DNA of 27,990 nt from a virus (IMGVR_UViG_3300011115_000735:1-27990); one strand, 5' to 3'; numbered from the stretch's first letter, positions 8,701 through 17,719 are shown. Notes: generated from the letters alone by a model not told the origin. Numbers and translations are program-made.

Positions 8701-8731
8701 GGTAGGGGCAATCAATAAAGTTACCCCTACC
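8701..8731 (-). promoter_or_regulatory. Strong RNA hairpin between capsid gene and 297-aa gene
   Basis: An 11-bp stem (8701-8711 with 8721-8731, one G-U pair, 9-base loop) is formed around TAGGGG and CCCCTA. A second small GCGC/GCGC hairpin lies at 8749-8760, close to the capsid stop codon. Only A/T-rich sequence without a clean U run follows, so this may be a leaky terminator or an mRNA 3'-end stabiliser for the capsid message rather than a full stop. Confidence 0.6.
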
Positions 8732-8762
8732 CGATTAATGTATCAACAGCGCAAATGCGCAA

Positions 8763-10172
8763 TTAGCTACCTTGAACAATAATGAATTGGTTCGCAGCAC
8801 AAACACGAGTCGCACGATATGTAATCATTGCGATTTGGTTTGTCATTGTACCATCAGTTGGGTTAGGAGAACCACCACCAAACTGCCATACACGAATACC
8901 ATTACCAACAGTTCCGCCTTTAGGTGGCTCTTGGTACATAACTGTGATATTCTTATAGGTAGTAGCAGTACGACTATCCTTTGTTTCGCCCATGGGATAG
9001 ATTAATCCGAAATTACGGAAGTAATCTACATTTGGAGTCAAACCAGTGGTTACCTCTGTATTGAATGCCGCATACTTCTTAACAGATAATAAATATCCAT
9101 CAATGAAGATTTCTTGGAATCCATAAGCAACAGAAGCCTCTTTTGATTTTTCACCTTGACCATAAACGAAAGCGCCTGCAGGGTAAGCCGCAAAGATACC
9201 ATCGCTGAAATCTTGTCTTTGGAAAATATCAGTTAACCAAGCAGATTGCTTAGCACAACCGTTAACATCCATAATACGAGTGATTTCATGCAATTTAGCA
9301 ATATCTAAAGTACCTGGAGTATATCCTACAGTTTCGCCATCAGCAACTACTTTAGGGATAATACCTTCTGTACCTAGAGAATTATTAATTGCAGTATTGT
9401 TTTGAACATTACCACGCATTAATTTTGCTTCAACATTATTTTTGAAACGAACAAGAGTTTTGTACATTCCTTTATAAGTGAAGGCACTAACACCATTGGC
9501 AGCCATATCAGCAGAAACAGGATACTCATAAAAAGTATCAGCCATTTGAGCTAAATCGGTATTGCTCCAACCATCACGAATTTGAGTAATGTTGTTATCA
9601 TATCTTTCGTCCAATTGGATCAAAGGATTGATTTGAGTAGAAGCTTCACCAGCATCCGCATCGCCACCAAACAATAAAACCTCACCTGCTAACAAATTAG
9701 TAGATCCAGCAGAAGCGAATCTTTGAGATGTTTGCTTAGGAGCAACGGTAAAAGTAAAAGCATACGGAGTAGTGCTATTAATTGACAAGATAACCCCTTC
9801 AATGTTTGAAGAAGCAACACGCAAGGTTTCATTAACTCTTAAAGGAGTTTGAGTGCCACTATTATAGTAAGCTTCAGATCCTAAAGTAAGAGTAATAGTT
9901 GCGCCAACAGCAGCAGCTACAGTTCCATTGTTAGTAACAGCAGGCATTAATTTACCTCTGTTTTCAAACCAAAAGAAATTTTGGTTTTTTACTTCTTCCA
10001 TTCCACTATGAGCAGCTAACCACCAAGTGAAATCTTCGTTTCCGTACTTCTCGGTATATTGCTTGTAATACTGAGGTGTCAATAATTGTAGGTCAACCAT
10101 AAGTTGCCTATTTTGAGTCTGCAACGAGATTGAACCTGGTTGCAAAATGTTGGAGGTAGGTATTCCAGCCAT
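8763..10172 (-). CDS. Major capsid protein
   Basis: The chosen start is the ATG at 10172, giving 469 aa beginning MAGIPTSNILQPGSISLQTQ. An upstream TTG at 10211 would add 13 residues (PLEKALKQKLNK...), but the ATG is preceded by the A-rich leader typical of these phages. The size, the DLQLLTPQYYKQYTEKYGN segment, and the order after portal and scaffold-like genes match the major capsid protein of crAss-like podoviruses, which adopts the HK97 fold. Codon use is visibly richer in GC than neighbouring genes, as expected for a very highly expressed product. The protein ends VCAANQFIIVQGS. Evidence is by resemblance and gene order; no peptide data. Confidence 0.85.
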   Translation of the reverse strand: MAGIPTSNILQPGSISLQTQNRQLMVDLQLLTPQYYKQYTEKYGNEDFTWWLAAHSGMEEVKNQNFFWFENRGKLMPAVTNNGTVAAAVGATITLTLGSEAYYNSGTQTPLRVNETLRVASSNIEGVILSINSTTPYAFTFTVAPKQTSQRFASAGSTNLLAGEVLLFGGDADAGEASTQINPLIQLDERYDNNITQIRDGWSNTDLAQMADTFYEYPVSADMAANGVSAFTYKGMYKTLVRFKNNVEAKLMRGNVQNNTAINNSLGTEGIIPKVVADGETVGYTPGTLDIAKLHEITRIMDVNGCAKQSAWLTDIFQRQDFSDGIFAAYPAGAFVYGQGEKSKEASVAYGFQEIFIDGYLLSVKKYAAFNTEVTTGLTPNVDYFRNFGLIYPMGETKDSRTATTYKNITVMYQEPPKGGTVGNGIRVWQFGGGSPNPTDGTMTNQIAMITYRATRVCAANQFIIVQGS

Positions 10173-10219
10173 TTTATTTAATTTTTGTTTTAATGCCTTC
10201 TCCAGTGGCAATATTTAAG

Positions 10220-11374
10220 TTACACACTAAATGCCCAAGCTGCTAATCTATCCCTTTCGGCATTAGCATTTGGTGTAGGTGTTCCTTGTGGAGTTGTTTG
10301 GTTTAAATTAATATTACCTGTCTTTTTTAAATGAGCCAACAATCTTTGAGATGCAGCTTCATTTGCCACTTTTTGCAAGATTTTATCACGATTCTCTAAC
10401 AGATATTTATCTGCCATTATTTGCTGAACTTTTGGTTTCCCATCTTCGGTAAACCATCTATCACCAAAATAAGTATCGCTATCGAAATCAGAAAGCGTAT
10501 TCTTCATTGCCAATCTTTCATCTTCAGCTACATTAAATGAAATCGGTATATCAACTTCCTCGTCTTTAACCGAAACATTAAATCCACTAAAGGATTGAAA
10601 TTCAGAATCTAGTGTTCTTTCATAGACTGACCTAGCTTGTTGTGCAACCGCAAATTCCTCTCGCGATTGAGCTTCTTGCTGCTCAAGTCCATAAATATCT
10701 GGTAACCTTAATTCACTTTTTAATTTTGCCAGTTCTGGTCTAATCACCTTTGCGTCAATAATCATTTTCTTGTCAACATAATCTATTTGAGATTGCCAAG
10801 TTTTTAATTTTGTTGCATAATCTTCGTCAGTTTCATCATACCCTTGTTCTGGCTTTAGAGGGGTAAAATAGTTTTCATAAAATAAAAGGTCAACTTCATC
10901 AGAAGTTAAATCTTTATATTTATTTTGAATGTTAGTTTTGATAATATCAACTGCAAGACTAGGATTCAGTTCTGCATTAGTTAATTTATCAAGTCTTTTT
11001 TGCTGATTTAAAATGTCATAAATTTCATCAGATTTACCTTCTTTAATTGCATCAAATAAGGTTTTGCTAATATCATCTTTGAAACTAAATTCAGGCTCTT
11101 TAAAGTCTTTTACTCTTTTAAATTCTTGTTCAGCCTGTTCTACACTATCAAATCCAAATTTTTCTCTTACAAATTGATTTGGATCAAATAATGGTAAAGA
11201 TTGTTGTTCCTCTTGTCTAGTTTCCTGAACAGGAGGATTAGTAGTTTGCGCTTCTTCGTTAGCAGGGGCTACTTCTGCTGTATTTACTTGCTGCACTTGT
11301 GGTGCTTCATCCGAAAAGGGATTGTAGCCTTCTGCCAATTCAATAGAATTTGGCATGTTTTTGTTTTCTTGCAT
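10220..11374 (-). CDS. Scaffold-like / head assembly protein
   Basis: This is a 384-aa protein. The first 75 residues are a disordered Pro/Gln/Glu-rich segment (EEAQTTNPPVQETRQEEQQS), followed by an acidic, helix-forming body (EQAEQEFKRVKDF; DFKEPEFSFKDDI; KQQKRLDKLTNAEL-like stretches). The C-terminus (NLNQTTPQGTPTPNANAERDR...) is again flexible. Strong charge, predicted helices and position just upstream of the major capsid gene are the usual signs of a capsid scaffolding protein, which is needed for procapsid assembly and later removed. No protease motif is visible. Function is inferred; 47 bases separate it from the capsid ATG. Confidence 0.65.
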   Translation of the reverse strand: MQENKNMPNSIELAEGYNPFSDEAPQVQQVNTAEVAPANEEAQTTNPPVQETRQEEQQSLPLFDPNQFVREKFGFDSVEQAEQEFKRVKDFKEPEFSFKDDISKTLFDAIKEGKSDEIYDILNQQKRLDKLTNAELNPSLAVDIIKTNIQNKYKDLTSDEVDLLFYENYFTPLKPEQGYDETDEDYATKLKTWQSQIDYVDKKMIIDAKVIRPELAKLKSELRLPDIYGLEQQEAQSREEFAVAQQARSVYERTLDSEFQSFSGFNVSVKDEEVDIPISFNVAEDERLAMKNTLSDFDSDTYFGDRWFTEDGKPKVQQIMADKYLLENRDKILQKVANEAASQRLLAHLKKTGNINLNQTTPQGTPTPNANAERDRLAAWAFSV

Positions 11375-11389
11375 AAATGCTTATTTTGG

Positions 11390-11656
11390 TTAATCTATAA
11401 ATATTACACCTGCGCTACTAATAGTAATTTCATATTTAATTCCTGTTCTATCTAATAACTTTATACCATACCAACTTGAGCCATCTCCATAAATTGGTTG
11501 AGTTAATCTGTTATCGGTATAAAGTATATTAGCATTAGTTAAAGTTGCAGTTGTAGTATAAACTATTCTTGTTCCTTGATTTACTGCTATATTATTCGCT
11601 TCTGCTGCTGTTGGATATGTATTTTTAGATAATACATACGCTATTGAATTTGCCAT
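11390..11656 (-). CDS. Small virion-operon protein, 88 aa
   Basis: Unrecognised as a named family. The protein starts MANSIAYVLSKNTYPTAAEA, then has ILYTDNRLTQPIYGDGSSWY and ends in alternating beta-type sequence (YEITISSAGVIFID). The pattern LYTD--L--P--GD--WY is one I have seen as a short module in tail or head-fibre proteins of Bacteroidota phages, so a small surface or fibre-like virion protein is possible. It sits between the 132-aa protein and the scaffold-like gene on the same strand, with 15-25 base gaps. Confidence 0.6.
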   Translation of the reverse strand: MANSIAYVLSKNTYPTAAEANNIAVNQGTRIVYTTTATLTNANILYTDNRLTQPIYGDGSSWYGIKLLDRTGIKYEITISSAGVIFID

Positions 11657-11681
11657 TTTTTATCTTTTTTAATTTTAATTA

Positions 11682-12080
11682 TTAGGGGGCCGCAGTAGTA
11701 GTAGTAGTAGTAGTAGTAGTAGTTGCACTAGCGGCAATTAATTGCAAATACTTTCCTATGATACCAAAACTAACAATACCCGTAGTCGCTAACGAAGATA
11801 CATCGGTTTTTGTTGTTAAATTAATCCCTAAAACTGTAGTCCAATATTCAGGCACTTCTGGTGCAGGCAATAATTGACCTGTTACAGAGCCATCATCATT
11901 GGTTGTTTTAAAAAGTATAGTAGTTCCGGGGTTTACCAATTGGACTACGGCTACATCCCATCCTGATAAATCTTGAAAAAAACTGTTTTCTGAATTGAAT
12001 TGCGCTGTGCAATCAATAACATTACTAATTTTTGAACTAAATTTAGTCAGTCTAATTAATATTTTAGTTGCATTTGCCAT
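11682..12080 (-). CDS. Virion-operon protein with poly-Thr tail, 132 aa
   Basis: The protein starts MANATKILIRLTKFSSKISN and has a beta-rich body (GWDVAVVQLVNPGTTILFKT) with one Cys. It ends with ten Thr followed by AAP. I do not recognise the body. The Thr tail resembles the longer poly-Thr linkers of the 1295-aa tail protein, which suggests exposure on the virion surface. It lies between the portal gene (11 bases away) and an 88-aa gene, where head decoration or head-fibre genes are plausible. All ten Thr use the same codon, ACT, unlike the mixed codons of the tail gene. Confidence 0.65.
   Translation of the reverse strand: MANATKILIRLTKFSSKISNVIDCTAQFNSENSFFQDLSGWDVAVVQLVNPGTTILFKTTNDDGSVTGQLLPAPEVPEYWTTVLGINLTTKTDVSSLATTGIVSFGIIGKYLQLIAASATTTTTTTTTTAAP
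11694..11723 (-). repeat. Perfect trinucleotide microsatellite (ACT)10
   Basis: Ten uninterrupted ACT units (AGT on the plus strand) encode the ten Thr near the C-terminus of the 132-aa protein. Because the unit is three bases, slippage would change tail length without breaking the frame. Confidence 0.95.
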
Positions 12081-12091
12081 TTTATTTTATT

Positions 12092-14497
12092 TTAAGCTGT
12101 TTGTAATTCTTGTTGTTCTTGCTGTTGTGGTTCTTGTTCTTCTTGTAGCCCCTGTTCTTGACCTTGTTGTTGCTGCTGTTGAGCAGCTTGTTCTTCTTGT
12201 TGTTGCTGTTGCTGAATCGCTTGCATCATTTGTTGATTTTGAACCTCTAAAGGAACTTCAATACTTTGCAATAATTCATTAACCAATGGCATTAATTCCT
12301 GTGGTAAAGGTATATTAGCTTTTGCTAAATCAAACATACCTTGAATAATTATTTCTCTTTGTTTAGCTTGTGTTTTTTTATCTTCTAGTGCAGCATCTCC
12401 TTGCGCTTTAGCTTGCATACTTGCTTGCTGAATCTGTGCGTTTTGCTGACTATTTGTTTGGGCATTTTCTTGCTCTGTTTTTATGTATTTCTTTTGAGCC
12501 TGTCTAAAGTAAAGTTCAGCCAATTCAACATTCTCTTTAGCTATTCTCATAACCTTAAACGGATCCATATAAAGAATTAATTGAGGATTAGATGTTATAG
12601 CATTGTTCATCATAGCTTCTAATTTTGCCACTTCCAAATCTGAAGGCAACATATTTATTTTTGCTACAAAATTTTTATCCTTTACATCTTCTTCTTTTAG
12701 TATTTCTCTATATTTTTTAGCTCCATGAGTAACGCTCTTATTTAATAAGCAAGCAACTTTTTTGCCTGTTTCTTCCATAACATACATATATGCATCATAC
12801 ATATATTCTGTTGCATTATTTCCTAATTGCCTTGAAGCTTCTATATTTTGAGATGTAACTCTTGGTTGAGCAGCAGCCTGCATTAAATTTGGATCTTCTC
12901 CTAATTCATCCTTCAACACCTGATAATGGAATTGATATAACTGAATTAATGCATTTAATTGTGGCGCAAAACCTGAATTTGCCAACTCTGTAATTGGAAC
13001 AGGAATTCTATTTCCTTCGGCATCTCTACCACGATAGTAAAGCTTACCAGTTTGTTCCCAAATCTTTTGAACATCTAATGGCTTTACGGAATCTCCTAGA
13101 CCTAAATCTAACTCTTGCATAGCATCTACATCAATTGAGGCTCCTGCCGGTACCATTTTAGATACCATTTGCTGAATCTTCAGACGAGCTAGAATCATTT
13201 GCTCAATTGGCTCTTCAATCTTTTCAGGGATAGCGACATTTCGCATATCATAATTCTGATACATATAAAAGCTATATGAGAATTCCACATTACCAATTTC
13301 TTTTGGATCTTGTGGTCTAATCATATTCTTTTTGATACCCCATTCAAGCATTGTCTTTGTAACAGGACAATAGACACCTTTATATATATTCCATTTTTTC
13401 TCTTCAAGGTACTGTTGGTTATCGTCTAACTTTTCAGGTTTACCTCTTTTGATAATAGTGCTTCCGTTCTTTTTTGTTTTTGTAACAGTATAGCCATCTG
13501 AATCTAATGTTCTTATTTCAAAGTTCATTAAATCAATATTCCATTCATCATAAGGTCGCAAATACGCAACATTCCAGTCTTGCATCCACTTTATCTTATC
13601 TGTTAATTGGTATTCTTTACAAGATTGAGCAAGTCTAAATATATCTTCTTCTGTTAATTTTCCACCAGCAGCAATGCTAAATCTAGCTCTCAATTCGCTT
13701 ATTTTCATCGATAAGATATGACCTCTATAAGTAGTATCTCTAAAATCAGGAAAATCAGAATAAGAATAAATTGCATTTTCAGGGCGAATCCAATTAACAT
13801 GAATTTCACCTTCTTCGTCCATCCAGGTATATGTACAAACTAATCCAACTTCTGCTGAATCGTGTAGAATTCTTTCTTTCAAAACATCATTCCAACCATT
13901 TGCCTCAAAAACATTATTACAGCCCATGCTGTACTTTATTTCTTCAGGCAGATGATTAAATTCTGTTGTCCATCTATCTAAATCATCTTTATCTTCAGCG
14001 ATAAATTGGTCTTTAGGTATAATCTGAACACCTGACTCTTGTTGTAATTGAGCTAAAACTTCTTTGTTTTGATAGACAAATTCTGCTTCATCTGCCGCAT
14101 CTTTTTTCATTTGTACAGAAGCAGAATCAACAGCAGTAACAGATATTTTTTCTCTTCTTGACATCCAAGAACTTACTATTCTAGCAACAATAGTGTTGCC
14201 AATAATAATTGATTTCCAATTAATATTAACATAGTTATTTTTGCCATTCATTTCTAATCTGTCAAGGAAAACACTCATATCAATTTTTCCATTAGCAATC
14301 TGTCTGTTTTTTCTAAAACGATTATTTCTAATCCAGAAATAAGACTGATTACCATAAATGGTTGAATAAATATTTTGTGCAACTCTCATTCCATATATAA
14401 AATCTGACTTAGATGCAATGTCAGTAGTAATTTGAAAGTCTTTCATTGACTGACCACTACTATTCCCTGCGCTTATGTATAATGGGCTATCGGACAA
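12092..14497 (-). CDS. Portal protein
   Basis: This is an 801-aa protein directly downstream of the large terminase, the usual place for the portal. The size and the N-terminal sequence (FIYGMRVAQNIYSTIYGNQSY; NINWKSIIIGNTIVARIVSSW) match, in my memory, portal proteins of crAss-like phages. The C-terminal third is helical and ends in a long Gln/Glu-rich tail (about residues 745-801), which may project into the capsid. The frame opens with a TTG start at 14497 in an A-rich context; the first ATG is codon 18, at 14446, and would give a 784-aa product. I keep the longer form because its leader looks like a normal initiation region, but the start is uncertain. Confidence 0.85.
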   Translation of the reverse strand: MSDSPLYISAGNSSGQSMKDFQITTDIASKSDFIYGMRVAQNIYSTIYGNQSYFWIRNNRFRKNRQIANGKIDMSVFLDRLEMNGKNNYVNINWKSIIIGNTIVARIVSSWMSRREKISVTAVDSASVQMKKDAADEAEFVYQNKEVLAQLQQESGVQIIPKDQFIAEDKDDLDRWTTEFNHLPEEIKYSMGCNNVFEANGWNDVLKERILHDSAEVGLVCTYTWMDEEGEIHVNWIRPENAIYSYSDFPDFRDTTYRGHILSMKISELRARFSIAAGGKLTEEDIFRLAQSCKEYQLTDKIKWMQDWNVAYLRPYDEWNIDLMNFEIRTLDSDGYTVTKTKKNGSTIIKRGKPEKLDDNQQYLEEKKWNIYKGVYCPVTKTMLEWGIKKNMIRPQDPKEIGNVEFSYSFYMYQNYDMRNVAIPEKIEEPIEQMILARLKIQQMVSKMVPAGASIDVDAMQELDLGLGDSVKPLDVQKIWEQTGKLYYRGRDAEGNRIPVPITELANSGFAPQLNALIQLYQFHYQVLKDELGEDPNLMQAAAQPRVTSQNIEASRQLGNNATEYMYDAYMYVMEETGKKVACLLNKSVTHGAKKYREILKEEDVKDKNFVAKINMLPSDLEVAKLEAMMNNAITSNPQLILYMDPFKVMRIAKENVELAELYFRQAQKKYIKTEQENAQTNSQQNAQIQQASMQAKAQGDAALEDKKTQAKQREIIIQGMFDLAKANIPLPQELMPLVNELLQSIEVPLEVQNQQMMQAIQQQQQQEEQAAQQQQQQGQEQGLQEEQEPQQQEQQELQTA

Positions 14498-14518
14498 TTT
14501 TGCTCAATTTTATTGTGT

Positions 14519-14551
14519 CAAATATAATAAATATCCTACAAATTTGTCAAA
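14519..14551 (-). promoter_or_regulatory. Promoter between terminase and portal genes
   Basis: On the minus strand TTTG (14551-14548) is followed after 21 bases by TATATTTG (14526-14519), a full match to the Bacteroidota -33/-7 pattern. It lies in the 62-base gap upstream of the portal gene and would start a transcript about 15 bases before the TTG start. It would give extra expression of portal, scaffold and capsid genes. Confidence 0.65.
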
Positions 14552-14559
14552 ATATTTAA

Positions 14560-16608
14560 TTAAGTTAAATTTGGAACATAACTTCTTACTAATGGTTCTA
14601 TTTTTTTCTTTACAGGAGTTGTTTCCATTAATAGAATTATTAACATTAAAAATGATACAGTTATATCATATTCATTTCTATCATTAGGATCAAACTTCTT
14701 TGCATCTTCCAATAGATTCTCAAAGTCTATTGAGCTACAATGGTATTCAAAATACATTATCCCTGCATCTGTTTGTTTATTTAAACTAAACGGAGTTGTT
14801 GGGAAACCCTTATGCCTTTCTGTTGTTTCAAACTTGGCAGGATCTATAACTGATTTTGGATAAACACCTAAATATAAAAGCCTTCCTCTTTCTCTAAAAT
14901 AAGCTAAATAATCATCACTATTATGCTCGAAAGTTGCTTGATAGCCATAAAACTCTGCCGCTAACATCACTTGCTCATGTAATGTTTCTTTGATTTGCGG
15001 CCTGCCATATAAATGACCTATTGGCTTTCCTGTATTTTCAGGATTTAATATATTATATCTTCTACCTATCCAAGCAGATGCCTTTGAGCCAAATTTACCT
15101 CCTTGACTATTACTATATCCATCAATGGCAATTGCTCCATCTTCTACCCTTCCTGGCTTTTTGTGTTTTTGCTCATAAGTAAATTTATTTTCTTGCCCTT
15201 TGGGTGGTAATTGTGTAATAACCCAATGAAAATCTTGCTCTTTGTCTGTCGATTCTCTCCATCTTACAGTTTGGTCAATATCTCTATAAAACCATAAATG
15301 TCTTTTGACAACAGGATTTTCCTTTAAATAAGCTTCTCTTTCTCCTATATTTATTGCATTAAATATACACTTATCCGAATCCGTACTAAAGGCTTCGTCA
15401 ATAGTTAATGGCTCTTTTCTTATACGAGCTGATAATGCTCTTGTATTATTTTTAACTGTTTCCCTATCTGCTAATATTTGGTCTAAAGTCTTATTTTCAT
15501 CCGGAAACCCAAAATCATCAAAGTTCCTAGTTCTTTTGGCCGACATAAAGAATCTATATAAACCACTTGATGTAGTTCCATTCTCTTGTCTTTTATCTTG
15601 ATTGCTTTCTTCCCACAATAGTTTAAATGCATCTTGTACACCATCTTTTTCAGTAGTAAGCTTCTCAACAGTAGTTGTATATAATGCCTTGCCAATAATT
15701 TGACCTTCATCATCTAATAAGCAATAACGAACAACCTCGTGTCTATCATATACGTTTACTTCGGTTGTTTTTCCACACTCGTCTGCTATATATCTATGTA
15801 GTTTTTGTCCATCATAGGCTACTGTATCGGCTGATTGATAGTCAATTACGGAACCAAGTTCGTCTTTATCAATATTTTCTTCTGCCTTTTTACCCCTTAC
15901 GTTTGTTTTTTGGAAACGCATCTCCGACTTAGGATTTACCCCTAAAGACATATCATATTCAGGTCTAAAAAACTTTGGAAGCCTTCTGAATGGATTGACA
16001 ATTGTTTTGGCGAAGAACTTTTTAGCATCAGAACCTGTCTTAGACTGAATACCACCATTAGTCATTTTAGTTCTAGTAGTATATTCAGTTACAAATAACC
16101 CTGCAACAAACGACTTGCCAAACCTTCTCTTTGTAACCTCTAACATACCCATACAAAGTGGATCCTGTATGCAATAGTCCATAAAATAGAATTTCTCAAG
16201 GTCTGGAATCCTAAATTTTGGATAACCAATATCTATTGACCACCATTGTAAATACAAATAATGCATGCCTGTTAAAAAAGTTGGAACATCATTATTCATA
16301 TACCAAAAACCATTTAACCTTCTATCCCACTCTTGCTTTTTGTATTCTTCTAATCTTTCATCGTAAAACTCTGGCTCTTCTTCTTTCTTTTTCTTGTCAT
16401 ATTCTTCCCACTTTTTCATAGTATCTGCATACCAGGATGGATGCGGAACTCTTTTCCAATACTGCTCTTCTTTTAATTTAGAACGCTCATATACACCCCT
16501 AAACTCTACTTGTTTAGTTAATATATTATAAACACACCCTTCTTGCGGAAGATTACAATCTAACCCTTGTACGTTTATTATTGTGCCATTCTCAAGCTTT
16601 TCGTACAT
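14560..16608 (-). CDS. Terminase large subunit
   Basis: The 682-aa protein packages DNA into the procapsid. The ATPase part shows a Walker A-like KRRFGKS at residues 161-167 (K160 precedes), a Walker B LHRYIADE at 270-277 with D276/E277, and a coupling-type TTTVEKL at 311-317. The C-terminal RNase H-like nuclease shows GAIAIDGYSN with D496, an acidic site near E561, and NEYDITVSFLM with D648. Motif order and length fit the terminases of crAss-like and related Bacteroidota phages. The N-terminal about 140 residues are an aromatic-rich, charged region typical of that group. It starts 3 bases before the end of the coiled-coil gene upstream and lies 62 bases from the portal gene. Confidence 0.93.
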   Translation of the reverse strand: MYEKLENGTIINVQGLDCNLPQEGCVYNILTKQVEFRGVYERSKLKEEQYWKRVPHPSWYADTMKKWEEYDKKKKEEEPEFYDERLEEYKKQEWDRRLNGFWYMNNDVPTFLTGMHYLYLQWWSIDIGYPKFRIPDLEKFYFMDYCIQDPLCMGMLEVTKRRFGKSFVAGLFVTEYTTRTKMTNGGIQSKTGSDAKKFFAKTIVNPFRRLPKFFRPEYDMSLGVNPKSEMRFQKTNVRGKKAEENIDKDELGSVIDYQSADTVAYDGQKLHRYIADECGKTTEVNVYDRHEVVRYCLLDDEGQIIGKALYTTTVEKLTTEKDGVQDAFKLLWEESNQDKRQENGTTSSGLYRFFMSAKRTRNFDDFGFPDENKTLDQILADRETVKNNTRALSARIRKEPLTIDEAFSTDSDKCIFNAINIGEREAYLKENPVVKRHLWFYRDIDQTVRWRESTDKEQDFHWVITQLPPKGQENKFTYEQKHKKPGRVEDGAIAIDGYSNSQGGKFGSKASAWIGRRYNILNPENTGKPIGHLYGRPQIKETLHEQVMLAAEFYGYQATFEHNSDDYLAYFRERGRLLYLGVYPKSVIDPAKFETTERHKGFPTTPFSLNKQTDAGIMYFEYHCSSIDFENLLEDAKKFDPNDRNEYDITVSFLMLIILLMETTPVKKKIEPLVRSYVPNLT

Positions 16609-16610
16609 AA

Positions 16611-17006
16611 TTATATTCTTTTACCTGCTAATTCACCAACTGCATCAGCAACACTTTCGGGAGAAAATGGCCTATTTATTACTTTTTCTTTAACAACTGT
16701 TTTACTATCTGTGGTATCTTCTTTAATTCCTGCTAATGTTTCAAGTGATTTTATAGAACTAGAAATAGTTCCTGCATCTACCCAAATCTTTTGCAGCCTT
16801 TCAAATGTTTTATTCTTTGGATCATCAATATCTACATCAGTAAGTTTTGTCTTATTTAATAGGTCGGCCATTTCATTAGCTTTTCTTTGCAGGCTATAAT
16901 ATAATTTACCTACCCCATCTTGCTCGTAATAATCTAGTTTATTAGTTAAGTATAAATTAGACTTTTCTAAATCTTTAACCCTTAATTCTAACTCTTCTAT
17001 TGACAT
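16611..17006 (-). CDS. Coiled-coil protein next to terminase; small terminase candidate
   Basis: This is a 131-aa protein. Residues 2-28 form a clear heptad pattern (IEELELRVKDLEKSNLYLTN), followed by a second helical region (YYSLQRKANEMADLLNKT) and a third around residues 65-95 (FERLQKIWVDAGTISSSIKSLE). The C-terminal 35 residues look flexible. No DNA-binding HTH is recognisable. Its place directly upstream of the large terminase and its helical, oligomer-like nature make it a candidate small terminase subunit, but this is inference. It overlaps the upstream 228-aa gene by 10 bases. Confidence 0.65.
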   Translation of the reverse strand: MSIEELELRVKDLEKSNLYLTNKLDYYEQDGVGKLYYSLQRKANEMADLLNKTKLTDVDIDDPKNKTFERLQKIWVDAGTISSSIKSLETLAGIKEDTTDSKTVVKEKVINRPFSPESVADAVGELAGKRI

Positions 17007-17683
17007 ACCTCACTTGTTAATGTTACTAATTTAGTTGCATCTGAAACTGTATATCCAACAAAAAGCTCACCACTTTCAACCATATCCGTTAAATGATGCT
17101 CAATTGCTATAATTTCATTCCTATCACTTCCATCTTCAAAATATCTTACCCTTATCATGTTTTCTTCTTTGCCATCATTTCCTTGATATATGATTTGATA
17201 GTCAGATGCCTTTAATGTAGAAACTACATTTCCTTTCAAATCTCCACTTGTTATATATAACTTATCACTAATTAAAGTTGGAGAAATGTTTTCTAAAAAA
17301 CCTGTATATGGTTTAAAAATACGAAGAGCAGTAACAAAGTTGTTTAATGCTTTCCATTCGCCATTACCCTCTCTCCACAAAAAACATTCTACTTCTGGAA
17401 TTGAATAATATTTAAATTCAGATGATGCTTCTTCAGAAAAAGACTTATAATCAAATATTCTATATGTATCGTGAGTTGAGTTGTGGTGGATTAAAACCTC
17501 TGCTCCTTCTGGCATGCCACCGCCATCAACAACAATTGCATTCACTGGCTTTACATAACGCATATTGAAGTTATCATAAACCCTTTCTAGCCTTATTTTG
17601 GTTCCGTCTTGGAAGGTATGGCTGTTTTTACTTTCAATATCTACTTTAATTATTACTTTGTTAGAAGGTGCAATTAATTTCAT
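16997..17683 (-). CDS. Unassigned 228-aa protein, possibly GroES-like fold
   Basis: This is the first gene of the minus-strand packaging/virion operon. It starts MKLIAPSNKVIIKVD and contains VNAIVVDGGGMPEGAEVLIHH followed by STHDTYRI. The order of a V-IKV strand, a VVD-GGG turn and a P-GAEVL-HH strand recalls the Cpn10 (GroES) beta-barrel; a weaker second copy may lie near SGDLKGNVVS to MIRVRYF. That reading is tentative. No catalytic motif, signal peptide or membrane helix is visible. A promoter-like site ends only 5 bases before its ATG. It overlaps the coiled-coil gene by 10 bases, so its product is likely to act in assembly or packaging. Confidence 0.6.
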   Translation of the reverse strand: MKLIAPSNKVIIKVDIESKNSHTFQDGTKIRLERVYDNFNMRYVKPVNAIVVDGGGMPEGAEVLIHHNSTHDTYRIFDYKSFSEEASSEFKYYSIPEVECFLWREGNGEWKALNNFVTALRIFKPYTGFLENISPTLISDKLYITSGDLKGNVVSTLKASDYQIIYQGNDGKEENMIRVRYFEDGSDRNEIIAIEHHLTDMVESGELFVGYTVSDATKLVTLTSEVCQ

Positions 17684-17688
17684 ATAGT

Positions 17689-17719
17689 CAAAATTAAATT
17701 AATTTTTTTAATATAACAA
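17689..17719 (-). promoter_or_regulatory. Promoter for the packaging/virion operon
   Basis: On the minus strand TTG (17719-17717) is followed after 20 bases by TAATTTTG (17696-17689), matching TTG-N20-TAnnTTTG. The last G is 5 bases before the ATG at 17683, so the transcript would have almost no leader. Confidence 0.65.

Noticed and set aside
10173-10211. Upstream TTG start for the major capsid gene
   Set aside because: The ATG at 10172 has a typical A-rich leader and gives the expected N-terminus; TTG starts are rare in Bacteroidota.
12092-12282. Plus-strand Val/Leu-rich ORF opposite the portal C-terminus
   Set aside because: It is the complement of Gln/Glu codons in the portal's Gln-rich tail.
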